In this document: positions 1-11,532 of the stretch, in pieces | Layout of the letters: every line of letters starts with the position of its first letter | How positions within the stretch are numbered: the first letter of the stretch is position 1 | Source of the DNA: Chromera velia | Lineage: Eukaryota; Sar; Chromeraceae | Reading direction: 5' to 3' | Assembly: GCA_018398765.1 (NCBI GenBank) | Contig: JAHBMJ010001394.1 | Coordinates: 1-64,000, forward strand | DNA length: 64,000 bases | Translations under genes and position numbers: made by a program | The notes under the pieces: generated by a model | The model's input: only the letters and a program-made list of their open reading frames with translations | Told to the model about the DNA's origin: nothing | The model's database searches: none

Positions 1-119
1 CCCCTCACTGCTTCATACCTGTTCGCGTGTTTTTCAATGCTGCCTGCAGACATGGTCGCTTTGCTGACGATAGAGTCCCTGGTGGCTGCCCACAAGGCCA
101 TCGGGGCCCTGCATAACCG
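1..119 (+). repeat. Exact second copy of the intron 1/exon 2 boundary of the RRM gene
   Basis: Bases 1-119 are identical to 2841-2959, covering about 49 bases of intron end with its CAG acceptor and the first 70 bases of the exon that encodes the second half of RRM1 (VALLTIESLVAAHKAIGALH). The two copies diverge abruptly at 120 versus 2960. It may be the end of an upstream tandem copy of the gene, an unused duplicate exon, or an assembly artefact; the window edge cuts it, so I cannot tell which. After base 120 the open frame runs only to 264 and does not continue as an RRM. Confidence 0.85.
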
Positions 120-1387
120 CATTGCAAGTCCGTTGTCTTTGAAATTCTTGTTTCGTCCATTTGATCTCTCTCTGAAGACCTCTTTTCCCTCTCTCCTTGA
201 ACCTGTCCTTTTTGCCTTTTCATCCAGTCTGTCTGAAAACGAAACTTGTCTTCTCTTCAAATGAAGCATGTCTGTGTGGGGACACAGACTTCGGGGGGGA
301 GGTGGCACGTTACATTGCGATATGTAGTTGTTCGCTCTAGCCGGAGTTGATCGCCCGAGCTAATCATGCTGTAATGAATTAAATCAAAGAGTAAGATTAT
401 CCTGAAAGCGTCCTTCTAGTCATGCACTAAGTTGAGTACTAAGCTTGCATTCAAGTCCGTCCATGCCTATGTCGTTCTATGGGCGCGCCCCTAATGTTGT
501 ATCTGTATTGGAATTAATATTAGAATTAATTCCACTCACGTGCATGCCCGTCTTGTCTGTGTAACTGTCCTGACTGATAGCTTTGGTACTACAAGACTCC
601 CGAACTGACAGTCCTTATGCAGTAACCAGTCATACTAAGTCTAGGTCTGTAGCGCTCCACAGACATTAGGCTTTTCCTTACGGGTTTTAGATCTCTACTT
701 ACCCCTGCGCTTTTTTCGTGGGGGAGGGGGGGGTTCCGCGTATATGTTTTTTTCCCGCAGGGGGGAGTAGGGGGGAGGGGGTTGGCGCCTAGCTACATAA
801 CCAGCATGCGTCAATCGTGCAGTTCTCATTTTTGTTGCTTTCCGGGGCCGTTCGCAAGCTTGCTTACGTCAGATGTATACAGTGTCTTTCGTTAAAAACC
901 CGGCCCCGAATGGCTGATTTGCGCTGTGCGTGTGTCAGATGGGTTTCAGGTTACCCCCGGGCTTTTTTTCCAAGGGGGGGGGAGAGTTCCGCAGCTTTTC
1001 CCGCNNGGGCGTGCGTCAATCGTGTCAGTTCTCATTTTTCTTGCTTTCCGGGGCCGTTCGCAAGCTTGCTTGCGTCAGATGCATGTAATTGCACGCATGA
1101 CGACCCCCGGCCCGGCGCGCGCGCCCGGCCGTTCTCGATCTGGAACCCCCCGGCGGCCGCCGGGCCCTTGAGGGAGACGCCTCAATGATTGCCTGAACGT
1201 ATTGAATTGGAACATGTTGGAAGAATGTTGGAAGAGTTGGAACCACGTTGGACCCTAATGAGCCTTCCATATAAGTTTGGTGTCTTTATTGTGATGAGTT
1301 GTCGTCGCGTGGTGGAGGCGGGCACTTCAGGAAGAAGAAGCGGAAAAGGAACGCCAGCTAGCTAGACTTTTATGAACCCCTTGTAGG
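120..1387. other. Intergenic region upstream of the RRM gene
   Basis: I see no convincing gene here. The stretch 700-1000 has several runs of G (poly-G plus a two-base N gap at 1005-1006), so sequence quality is poor. A segment of about 72 bases (807-878) is repeated in direct orientation at 1012-1084. The last 300 bases should hold the promoter and 5' untranslated region of the RRM gene, but I recognise no specific element. Confidence 0.5.
807..1084. repeat. Pair of diverged direct repeats (807-878 and 1012-1084)
   Basis: Both copies carry the order gcgtcaatcgtg, cagttctcattttt, ttgctttccggggccgttcg, caagcttgctt, gtcagatg with only a few changes. Each copy follows a poly-G stretch and a cccgc motif. 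They lie 300-600 bases upstream of the RRM gene start, so they could be promoter-proximal, but no function can be read from the sequence. Confidence 0.7.
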
Positions 1388-4300
1388 ATGAGCACTCCAT
1401 GGGAGTTCTTCCGAACTTTTCGGACACCCGCAGAAGACGCAGGCACTCTACCTCCCGAGTTGCTCTCTGCCGCTGACGCAGATGTCAACTCTCCAGTGAA
1501 AGTATTCGTCAACAGAATTCCCCCTCAGACGTCCAAGTCGGTCGTGGTAGACTTCTTCAGTCCATATGGAAAAGTCTTGGCGGTGGAAATGGTGAAGAAG
1601 AGTGAAACCAAAAGTAAGTGAGTCGATAGACGCGGTTGTCCTGTGTTTCTATTTGATATTTAATAGGCTTCTCTGTGCTCCTGTCTCCGTATGTTTGCCG
1701 CCTTGTCTCTTTCGATAGCCCGTCTACATTTGTCCTGGAGCTCTGCGAGCCCCATTCCTTCGCTTTATCTTCTTTCACAGAGACTGCTTGCCCGCCCCAG
1801 TAAGACCATCTCTCGTGAATTTGGACAGCTCTCCTTCGTTCCCCTGCGTCTTCCCTCCTTCCTTTCTTTCTTGTCTTCCTTCTTTCCTTGCTTACTTCCT
1901 TTTTTCCCTTTTTCCTTCCTTCCTTCCTCCTTCCTTCTTCCTTCCTTCCTTCTCTCCTTCTTTCCTTCTTTCCTTTTTTCCTTCCTTCTTCCTTCCTTCC
2001 TTTCTTTCTTGTCTTCCTTCTTTCCTTTCTTCCTTCTTTTTTTCCCTTTTCCCTTTTTCCTTCCTTCCTTCCTTCCTCCTTCCTTCTTCCTTCCTTCCTT
2101 CTCTCCTTCTTTCCTTTTTTCCTTCCTTCTTCCTTCCTTTCTTTCTTGTCTTCCTTCTTTCCTTTCTTCCTTCTTTTTTTCCCTTTTCCCTTTTCCGTTT
2201 TTCCTTCCTTCCTTCCTTCCTTCCTTCCTTCCTTCCTTCCTTCCTTCCTTCCCTTCCTTCCTTCCTTCCTTCCTTCCTTCTTTCCTTCTTTCCTTCTTTC
2301 CTTCTTTCCTTCTTTCCTTCTTTCCTTCTTTCCTTCTTTCCTTCTTTCCTTCTTTCCTTCCTTCCTTCCTTCCTTCCTTCCTTCCTTCCTTCTTTCTTTC
2401 CTTCCTTCCTTCCTTCCTTCCTTCCTTCTTTCCTTCTTTCTTTTCCTCCTTCTTTCCCTCCTTCTTTCCTTCCTTCCTTCCTTCCTTCGTTCTATCCTTC
2501 TTTCATTCTTTCTCTCCTTCTTTCCCGCTCTTCCCTTCCTCCCCTTCCTTCTCTTCCCTTCCGCCCGTGTTCCTTCTTTCCGTCTCGCCGACTATCGTTC
2601 CTTCCTTCCGCCATTCCAATCTTCCTTTATTTCGCCCTTGCTGTCTTCCTTCCCTCCTTGCTTGCTTCCTTCTTTGCTTCCTTCTATTCCTTTAAGCTCC
2701 TTCTTTCCATCCTTTCTTCTTCCCTACCTTCTTTCGTTGCTTCTTTCCTTCCTCCGCCCTTCTACTCGTCCTTCCTTCTTTCCCAGCCTCATTCATGCGA
2801 ACAAAACTGAGTTTGCAAAAAGATCTTGGTGGGCAGGAATCCCCTCACTGCTTCATACCTGTTCGCGTGTTTTTCAATGCTGCCTGCAGACATGGTCGCT
2901 TTGCTGACGATAGAGTCCCTGGTGGCTGCCCACAAGGCCATCGGGGCCCTGCATAACCGTCTGGCGCTGCAGCCTGGCCCCCCCTGTCGTGTTGTGTATG
3001 CGGGTGGGTGAGGCTGGGGGCGGATTCGGAATACCGGGGGGGGGNGGGGGGGGGGGTGCATCGAGAAGGGGCAAGGAGACAGAGAGGCAGGAAGAAAGAA
3101 AGAAAGAAGCAAGCAGGGAAGCGAAGTAAGAGCGAGGGCATGATAAGGCGAGAGGGGGGGCAGAAAGCATAGAAGAATTGGGACAGGGGGGGGGGGTTGA
3201 GTAAGACGATAGAGAGGAGAAACGGCCGAGAAAGCAAGAGAGAGAACAAGAGACTCATGCATACAAACACGCCCCCCTTGTTTGTGCCTTTACGGATGCA
3301 GAGAAGGAACTGGAACGGCTGAACCTCCCCCCAACCTTGCAACCGGGGTATGGGTCTGTGCGGCTGTTTGTTGGGAACCTTCCCTCAGGTGTGGACATCG
3401 ACACCTTGGTCGGCATATTCAAAAAGTATGGGCCCCTCCTAGAGATCTATCTGCTCCCGGCCAAAAGTAAGTAAGCAGCAAAGAAAGCCAAAAAGGGGGG
3501 GGGACCTCCCAGCCGTTGTGGGACGATGTGTATCTCAACTTGAAGGTTTACAGATGGACAGCGTAGCTCTCTTGGTCGTTTCCGCCTTCCTTCTTGCCTG
3601 CTTTCATTTTTGTAGGCCTGCATCCGATTTCTCTCCCTTCCCTCTCCTCCCTTCGTTCGTTCGTTCGTTCGTGTGTGTGTGTGCGTGTGGGAGGGGTTGC
3701 GCGTGCGAGGTGCGCCAGCGTTGTTAGTTGCTGAGCGCTCCCTTGATCGCCTTGTGTTGATCCCAGACTGTTCCTTTCCTTTCATTCCTTTCCTTTCCTT
3801 CCGCTTTTGACCTCCGAATTCCTTCCAAATTGGTTTCCGAGAAGAAACTTCGCGAAGAAGCGAAAGTCCCATGCAGTCAGCAACTCGAATGAATGAATGA
3901 ACGAATGAATGTTCATTGATTGCAGAGGGACGACCCGCTGCATTCGTCGCTTTCAGAAAAATGCGGGATGGGCTTGTTGCCATGGGGCACTTGAACGGAA
4001 AGATTCCAGAGGGGGTGAGTAGACAGACATAGAGAGATAGAGAGATAGATTGAATTCTTCCATACCAACCACCTGACTGGAAGTCACACACACGCATTTA
4101 TGTTCGGTCACAGACAACCTGGGATAGGGTGACACTCGCGGAAGTATGCGAATACATTTGTATTTCTCCATGGGTTTGTCTTGTCTGTATTGGGAAGGAA
4201 ATTGCTTGCCCGAAAACGAACAAGGAGGAAGGAAGGAAGGAAGGAAAGAAAGGTGAACGAAAAGACACTTAAGATAACTCCACTGTGATAAACGCGACGA

Positions 4301-6869
4301 GATGGATAGAAGGAGAGAGAGAAAAAGTATGTGTGTGTGTGTGTGTGTGTGAGTGAGAGAGAGAGAGAGGGGGGGGCACCTGTAATGGGCTGGATCAACG
4401 AACAAAGAGAAATGGACAGAAGGGGACGAGAGCCAATGCAATGGAACTGCAAGTGCAACACAAGACAGGGATAGAGCGCCTGGTTGGCTCATGTGCTTTG
4501 TCATCCAGCGCCTATTTGTCATCCAGCTTGCCAATTCATTTGTTACAATTGATTCATTCATTTATTCATTTTTTCATTCATTCAGTCAGCCAGTCAGTCT
4601 GTTCCCCAAAGCTCTCTGTCGTTATGTCGCTGTCGCCATTCATGTTTTCTTCTCTTCATCTCTTCCCTTGCTCCCGTTGTTAGTTCTTTTGTCCCTCCCT
4701 GCTCCCGTTGTTAGTTCTTTTGTCCCTCCCTGCTCCCGTTGTTAGTTCTTTTGTCCCTCCCACCACTTCTCTCTCTCGTTCTCTCTGCTTCCTCCCTCCA
4801 TTTCCTCGTTTCTTCTTTCACTCTCACCCCCTATCTCCCGACTGACTGCATGACATCATGCATGCATGCAGTGCGACATGGAGCTGATGATTCGCTTTGC
4901 TGAGGCTCAGAAGAGGGAAATGTCCGCCAGTGGTGACGCGAAAGGGGGCAAAGGGGGCGGACAAAGAACAAGTCCAGAAACCCGAGGCCCAGAGAAACCG
5001 GTGACGACGCAACAGCAGCAGGAATCACAGTCACTGTCCAAACCACCGTCGGAAGAGATGGGGGGAGGCGCACGGCAAGGACAGGACGGGGTGGTGAGCA
5101 CACAGGCGCCCGCCCCTCCTACTCTTGCCGCGCAGCAGTCTCCTTCCGAAAGTCATTACTTTGCGTATCATCAGGCTCAATCTTCGTCGCTCCCCCCCCT
5201 GCCCAAGCTAGGCGATTGCGTGGACGTGCAAGGATTTGTCGGTCAGTCTCTCCCGCAGCTCTCCGTCCATGAGACGAGGGCACAAGTGGGGGAGAGCCTG
5301 GAGTTGAAGCGAAGCGCCTCAGGGGGACCTTCTGGGGGTGCATCTGAGGCGGAAAGAAAAAAAGAAACCTCCACACTCTCAGCCCCCTCTGAGGGTCTCT
5401 CGTTCCCTCTTCAAAGGGCCCCGATCCCCTCTCCCCCCCTCCCACCCCTACACCCCTCTTCTCTTGTAGGAACGCCTAATCTGACAACGACACCGAGTCT
5501 CCCCCTCCCTCACAGACCACATCAATCTCTCTATGGAGGCGGCATGCAGGAACAGACTGCTACCTCGATACCCCAAAAGCTTTCTCCGGCGAATCAAATT
5601 CCTTTTCCGCTTCCCCTTCTCCCTCCCAACTCTTCTGTCAACAACAGAGACCCCCCCTTCTCTTCCAAAACCTCAACAGCATCTATCTCCGACCCCATCA
5701 ATGATGATCTCCCTCTCCGATCACTCCCACCCGCCGAATCTTCAACTTCTTCTCACGAGACGGCAACCCTTTCTCAACCAATCAGAGCGAAAAAACACTT
5801 GGAGCCCATTTCTGAGGACTCCGCAACTTCCCATGGTCACTCCCGGCCGAGCTCAACGAGTGGGGGGCTCGGGGGGCAGCCCCAGGTGATGGGGATGGAC
5901 TCTTCTACCCCCGTCGCGTTTCCTGCCGTCAACTCAGAGACTTCTTCCAAAAGTGCCTCCCTCTCCCTTGATTCTTGCCCGCCGCCTGCAGCGTATGTCC
6001 AACAGCTAGTAGAAGCCTGGCCGGACGAAATGCAATGGCCTACAGCAGAGTTTGAGGACGATGTGATTATTCCGTCTCTCGAGGAGATTCTCAATGTTCC
6101 TTTCGGACACGAGGCATCAGAAGACCCCTCCACCACCGAACAGGGGGAACCCCTCGAGTCCGACGAAAGCGGGAGAGTCCTCCCTGTCCCTTCACCTTCA
6201 GCAGGGATCGGAGGCGACCTGTGGGGAAGAGGGGGGGGAGGGGAGGGCGGGGGGGCCTCACGAACTCTTTACGGTGAAGAGACCAAACGGATTCTGGGGC
6301 CGCCGGGTGTGGGGGGAAACTCAGCGGCATCACGGGACACGCCCCCGATTCAGTCGTCATGGGGGGACCCTGCGGCCAACCTTAACCTACTCAGCAGTCC
6401 GAATTCCGCCGCTGGTATTCCCCATCCCACCGCTGCAGCCTCTGCTGCCGATTCTGAGCCTGAAGAGTGGGGAGGGACAACCACGTCCTTTCGTACAATC
6501 GTCGAGAGTGCTGCAGGCTCAGACAGTCGGAGAAGACAAAAGCAGGTTGCACCGGCCAGCGCCTCAGCTGTCACCGTTGTCGGGGGCAGGGTTGTCCCAT
6601 CTCCTGCACCCCCTCCCCCACCTAATCCCCCCACGCCTCCTGCCCGTATCGCTACCCAACACGCGGAGCATGCGAATGCTGCAGGGCTGAGAGCTCAGAT
6701 ACGGGGCCTCCGCACGGCCATCGTTACTGCCGGGCCTGAGGCGCACTCCCGTCTCGTCCAGCAGGCCAGGGAAGCGATCAAGAAACACGTCGAGCACTGT
6801 CGAGAAGTTTTCGAGGAAGCAGTCGCAGTCCAAGAACTTGTCGCTCTCTTCAGGCAAATCCATCCTTGA
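1388..6869 (+). CDS. CELF/Bruno-like RNA-binding protein with two RRM domains and a long disordered tail
   Basis: Predicted exons: 1388-1613, 2890-3003, 3302-3466, 3926-4014, 4872-6869; all introns are GT-AG and the phases agree, giving 863 residues. RRM1 (about 38-112) has the RNP2-like KVFVNRIP; its second half is VALLTIESLVAAHKAIGALH. RRM2 (about 134-212) opens with RLFVGNLPSGVDIDTL and contains AAFVAFRKMRDGLVAMGHLN, closing on LMIRFAEAQKRE. The linker between the RRMs (a basic ALHN...P segment, then an acidic stretch) is arranged as in CELF/Bruno proteins, which bind GU-rich RNA and control splicing, translation or decay. The usual third C-terminal RRM is absent: residues 214-785 are S/P/G/Q-rich and probably disordered, and the last 75 residues look helical (LRAQIRGLRTAIV, HVEHCREVFEEAVAVQELVA). 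The ATG at 1388 is the first in the open frame. Family membership is firm; the subfamily is an inference. Confidence 0.88.
1851..2790 (+). repeat. Long (TTCC)n/(TTTCC)n pyrimidine tract in intron 1 of the RRM gene
   Basis: About 0.9 kb of nearly pure pyrimidine on the plus strand fills most of intron 1 (1614-2889) and ends about 100 bases before the acceptor. The long open frames across it (all S, F, L, P) are a by-product of the repeat. Tracts of this kind can form triplex (H-DNA) structures and are prone to length change. Confidence 0.9.
4669..4761 (+). repeat. Three-copy 31-base tandem repeat in intron 4
   Basis: The unit tgctcccgttgttagttctt followed by ttgtccctccc occurs three times head to tail with no visible change. 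It lies in the 857-base intron just before the last exon of the RRM gene. Confidence 0.9.
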
Positions 6870-7783
6870 GTGGAAATCCCTGCTCCGTTGCGTTCTCCTC
6901 ACACGCATGCCACCATGGCGGCACCGCCAGCGACCGTGTCTAGAGTGGAGCAGTGGTGGCAGAGAGAGGAGGATCGGGGAGGTTTAACGTGAGGGGGTAG
7001 GGGATGTCGACCGTCTCCGAACATAACTGTTCTGTGGACAGGGCGGACCGCATTTCAGCTCCCGGCAGCACAGCCCTCATTCCCCATACTGCCCTCCTGC
7101 AGAAGCCTAGTGGTAGTACCTCTTCCGTTCACTCAACACGCAGCCACGAGTTTCGAAAAGCAGAGGTCTGAACCTCTCTCTCTGGTCCGTCCATTCCTTC
7201 TTTAATTCCCTATCTAAATTGACTCCCTCTCGACCATCAGGGGCACAGCCATCCATCCACTCAGGAAGACGGCAGCGCCTCCGAGAAGAAATCAAAAAGT
7301 GGATCCAGGGGGAAGCCTAGTTTGCATATGCTTGCTAATCTGCTTATTCGTCGTAGCGCGTCTTTGCCCCGGCCTTCCGGACTGCAAGAAGAGTGACAAG
7401 AGTCGGCGTGGGGTTCGGGTTTGGGCAGGCGAGTCAGTCGGTCTAGTAGTCCGTACCGTGACTGCTATGCTCGCATGCGGCATGCAACTACATGCAACCT
7501 GGCTAGTCTTTATTGATTGCATTCAAACTAAAATTTCAAATAAATAAATTTAATAAACTAAAACGTGTTAGTGTAAAATGTATGAACATGCACGATTCTA
7601 AGTGGTACCGTTTGACCGGTGTTGTTACGTATTGTTGCGTATATGTTTTTTATTGTAATGTAATTAAAAATATTGTTTTAAGTATAAAATAATATTTATT
7701 TTTAAGTTTTTATTTTTGTTCATGAACTATGCAATCTATGTGTATATCAACGCTAGAAGAGCTCTCCCATATAATTTTTTCAA
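6870..7783. other. Intergenic region after the RRM gene
   Basis: 3' untranslated region of the RRM gene followed by increasingly AT-rich DNA (from about 7530). The open frames here are short and show no protein-like composition. I see no gene. Confidence 0.5.
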
Positions 7784-7785
7784 TA

Positions 7786-8780
7786 CCTAGGGGGACAAAA
7801 TTAATGCATATCATATCCAGGAAGCATATCTTTAATATAATCATCATGGGCTTGTGGTACCCTAGTAAAAGTAATCTAACGTCAGACTAGAAGATAACTT
7901 CCTATTTATACATAGCTCTGTTATTTTACTTTATATGTTAAATCTGTAAAATTGAAAAAATGGTAGTCTAGGAGTGCTCTAAGAATTGAAAAAAAATTTT
8001 AGGACTTCAAACTAAATTTTTGACCCAATGTGAGGCCCGTAGGACCCAACTAGTTAGTATAAGATGAACAGTACAATGCTATATGATGGTCCGAAGGTAC
8101 GTCTGACCTAGAAGCGTCAGTGTTCAATCTAGTCAGTCTGTTGGGGACCAGAAAGAATTCATGCGCACACGCCGAGCGATAAAAAAAGCGTGAGGCGGGA
8201 CCAGAAAGAATTCATGCGTGCACGCCGAGCGATAAAGAAAGCGCGAGGCGGGACCAGAAAGAATTTATGCGCATATGCTGAGCGATAAAGAAAGTGCAAG
8301 GCGATGTCAGGCAATAAGCACCGCGTGCATGAATTCTTTCTGGTCCCGCCTCACGCTTTCTTTATCACTCGGCGTGCACGCATAAATTCTTTCTGGTCCC
8401 CAACACAGTCAAACAGTCTGTTGATCACTTCATGTACCAGGCTGCTCGAACCATTAACTACATTTATTTGGCCTCGTCCCATAGCAGCCTTCACTAAAAT
8501 CGATATGATCGCACGCGCTCTTTCCATTGTCGTAGCCCGGTGGCAAGCCGTCTCCGAGCTGGTCCCGGTACCTATACTATGCGTGCTCATGCCCCGGCAG
8601 CACCTCTCACGCCGCCACATGTATAGCCCGACGTCTCAGCCCCAGGCACGCCCTTCACAGTTAGTATAAGTCTTCACTAAGTCTACTTGGTTAGCTTAGT
8701 CCAACGCCACCCTTTTTTTCTGACAAACTCGAATCTTCGCTTTTTTCAAAAAAATTATGCATTAATTTTGTCCCCCTAGG
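7786..8780. mobile_element. Non-autonomous DNA transposon with 25-base inverted ends and TA target duplication
   Basis: The left end cctagggggacaaaattaat (continuing gcata) at 7786-7810 is repeated perfectly in inverted orientation at 8756-8780. Each end is flanked directly by TA (7784-7785 and 8781-8782), the target duplication of the Tc1/mariner superfamily. The 995-base interior contains no plausible transposase, so the element would have relied on a partner elsewhere. A second fold-back element (8140-8404) sits inside it. Perfect ends suggest either recent activity or conservation. Superfamily placement rests only on the TA duplication and inverted ends. Confidence 0.75.
8140..8404. mobile_element. 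Fold-back element of repeated 53-base units nested in the larger transposon
   Basis: It begins gttggggaccagaaagaatt and ends with the inverse complement. The left arm has three head-to-tail copies of a unit of about 53 bases (accagaaagaattcatgcgc, then a gccgagcgataaagaaagcg block); the right arm has about two copies in opposite orientation. The halves are separated by a short spacer near 8305-8325, so the whole could form a long imperfect hairpin. Flanking bases (gtcagtct left, cagtc right) are only loosely similar, so no target duplication is proven. Confidence 0.7.
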
Positions 8781-8782
8781 TA

Positions 8783-9574
8783 GTATTTTCACATATTAAA
8801 AATGATGATTGGGTTCCCATTGGGAAATTTGGATTCCAATTGTCTAATTGGGGGTTCCATCATAACTTTCATGCAATTGTTTCAATTGGTCCCGATTGCA
8901 TGGTCCCACTTGCATGGTCCCACCGCAAAAGTGCCCTTACCTACACTTTCCCGGCCATGCATCCCCATGCCACCATATGCCACCGTCACCGCCATGTCAC
9001 ACCGCCACCAACTCACCTGCATGCGTGTTGGGGAATGTTGGGGATCGATTGTTGGGGATCCCGCGTCGGAGCGACGGAGCCTAGAACGGTCGACTCAGTG
9101 CAGAAAGATGGACAGCTTCGAATTGATGCCCCAGAACTTGGTGCCTTTTAGCGTCTTCTTTCGCCCGAGAAGGGCACCCACCTTTCCGACTGAATCTCAA
9201 ACCTTGCATCTGCGTCCGGATTTTTCTCTGATTATCGATACGCTGTGGTCCTGTCCTAATGCCAAGGCTCTTTCATGATCCTTCATTTGTGCCCTTTCTG
9301 CTGCGGAAGCAAGGTGAACGCTGCACCGATCCTCTTGACTTGGTGTGCTCGTAACGCTTTTGTTCGCGTTTCGCGAACGAGTTGATCGGAGGTGCCGTCT
9401 CCGCGGTAGCAAAGTGAAAGCTTCGCCTTGCTGCAGGGTCGATCGGGCTGCCAGCCTGCTTTGCAGCCTCTGCAGAATCTGTATTGCATTTTTCGGGTGG
9501 TCAATCTGGGGATAGCGGGAGGGGCGGCGGGCGGACTTCTCTGGTCGGTCTGAAGGTCTTTTTTGCCTTCCTTG
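8783..9574. other. Intergenic region upstream of the phosphoesterase gene
   Basis: Mixed-composition DNA with short direct repeats (for example cattgggaaatttggattcc followed by similar text near 8820-8890). The frame 8802-9278 has no recognisable domain and is not supported. The last few hundred bases presumably hold the promoter of the downstream gene. Confidence 0.4.
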
Positions 9575-10695
9575 ATGCCTTCGTGCTATCTTCTCCGTCT
9601 CCGTCTTGTCTCCCTGCTTCTCTTTTTCTTCGGTCAGATTTTATTGGCCATCACTGAGGAAAACTCAGCTTCGAGGATCTTTTTCTCCCGTTTGAACCCT
9701 TCTAGAAGCAGTGCCCACGTTGGACAGGGTCAGAAAAGAGGGACTAGGGAGAAGAGACTTCGGCAACGCTGCGAGCGGCGGACCTTTGGGGCGTTTCTCT
9801 TCCCTGCCGACAAAGAAAGAGCGCCGCAAGCTGCCGTTGGTATCTCTCCGTGCGCTTTCTGCGTGGAGCTGCGTAGTTTGGGGGGTTCAAGGGGTGGGTT
9901 GCGCCTCTGTGGGACCACAGGAAGAGGGGTGGTGAGCAGGAGGGAAGGGGGGAGGGGACTGTGGCGGTCATCTCTTTCAGCTACCTCTTTGTCTTCCTCC
10001 TCTGACTCATACAGGGGGGACGAGGAGAGAGAAGAGGAAAGACGGAGACGGTTGAGTGGGAAGAGACCCGTGTTTGAGAGGACCGATTTCAGTGAGCACC
10101 TGTGGGAGTCTCACCGAACAGTCAGAAGAGCGGCCTGCATTCGCAGAACCGTATCATCACCAGAAGGGGAAGGGGAGCTTGCATTCACCTCTACATCTTC
10201 GTTCCCTCACAAAAGGAATATGAGGGTCTGGCTGGTGTCTGACATCCACACAGACTACTCTGACAATCTGTCCTGGATCAGCAGACTGAATCCGGAAGAG
10301 TATCACAACGACATCATTCTGGTTCCCGGTCAGCCTGCCGTAAAACAGCAAGGAAAATGTAGTGATGAATAATGCGATCAGAACTTTGAGACAGAAGAGC
10401 ATCCAAATGAACAGGTGCTTGATCGGACGCAGACTGTTCATTTCGCTTCACTTCGATTCTCCCTTTTGTGTACTCCTTCACATCCTGTTCTGAAATGATA
10501 TCCTTTTGCTCTGCTATGCTCTCCTCTCTGTCCCCTTCCTTCTCTTCTTCAGGCGACATTTCGGACCGCTGGGATACCCTTCTCCACACTCTCCGGCTCC
10601 TCTTGGAGCGCTTCGCCCATGTAGTGTTCGTGCCGGGGAACCATGACTTGTGGATTGCGAGGGGTGAGCCTGCACGCGTGGATGTATGCGCCTGC

Positions 10696-10787
<92 letters not shown>

Positions 10788-11501
10788 GCGAGTCTCTTTT
10801 TGCGTTTCTCTCACACTTGCTCTGCCTGTGTGTATGTCTGTATGGGTCTGTCTAGAATCGTGTGTGTCGGAGTAAGTGCATTTGCGCGTCTGTCTGTGTG
10901 CACCTACGAAGTTACTTACGAGTGTGTGTCTCTTTGATGGCCTCCTCACACTCACCGGTCCAGTGTTGTCTCCGTTCTCACTTGCCGTCCAGATCTGAAA
11001 GCTCGGAAAAACTTCTTTCTTTCTCTTTCCTTTCCTTTCCTTTCCTTTGAGCAGTCGAAGGTGCCCCGCTCCTTTCGCCACACAGGCCGGAGTCGCCTTT
11101 CACTCTGATCGGCTTTCTGTGTTCTGTGGAAACAAAGAGTCAAGAAATTGCGTTCCTTCCGTCGGCTCCATGCTCCTCCTATATTCTTCCTTGCACCCCC
11201 CCATCTTCAAGCAGACAACTCGAAAACGCGGCCGTCAAGCAGACAATTTGACACGTCTGTAGAGAAGCTGAGGGCAATCTTGTCCGAGTGCGACAGGATG
11301 GGGGTGATCACTCGACCAACGCGCTTCACCTGGAGGGTCAGTCAGTCAGACAGGCAGGCAGACAGATGGGTAGACGGGTAGCAACAGAAAAAGTGGCAGG
11401 CAATGAGGAAGCGAGACCGACTAAGTGACGATCGGGGAGAAGAGAAACAGACACATGCTCAAATCGGTAGGCAGGTAAACATCTAGACAGATGCAGGCAG
11501 G

Positions 11502-11532
<31 letters not shown>

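Noticed and set aside
1691-2907. Three overlapping open frames of about 340 residues rich in S, F, L and P
   Set aside because: They are translations of the (TTCC)n intron array; absence of stops is a property of the repeat.
8304-8669. Open frames within the TA-flanked element as a transposase
   Set aside because: Short, overlapping the fold-back repeats, and without transposase motifs.
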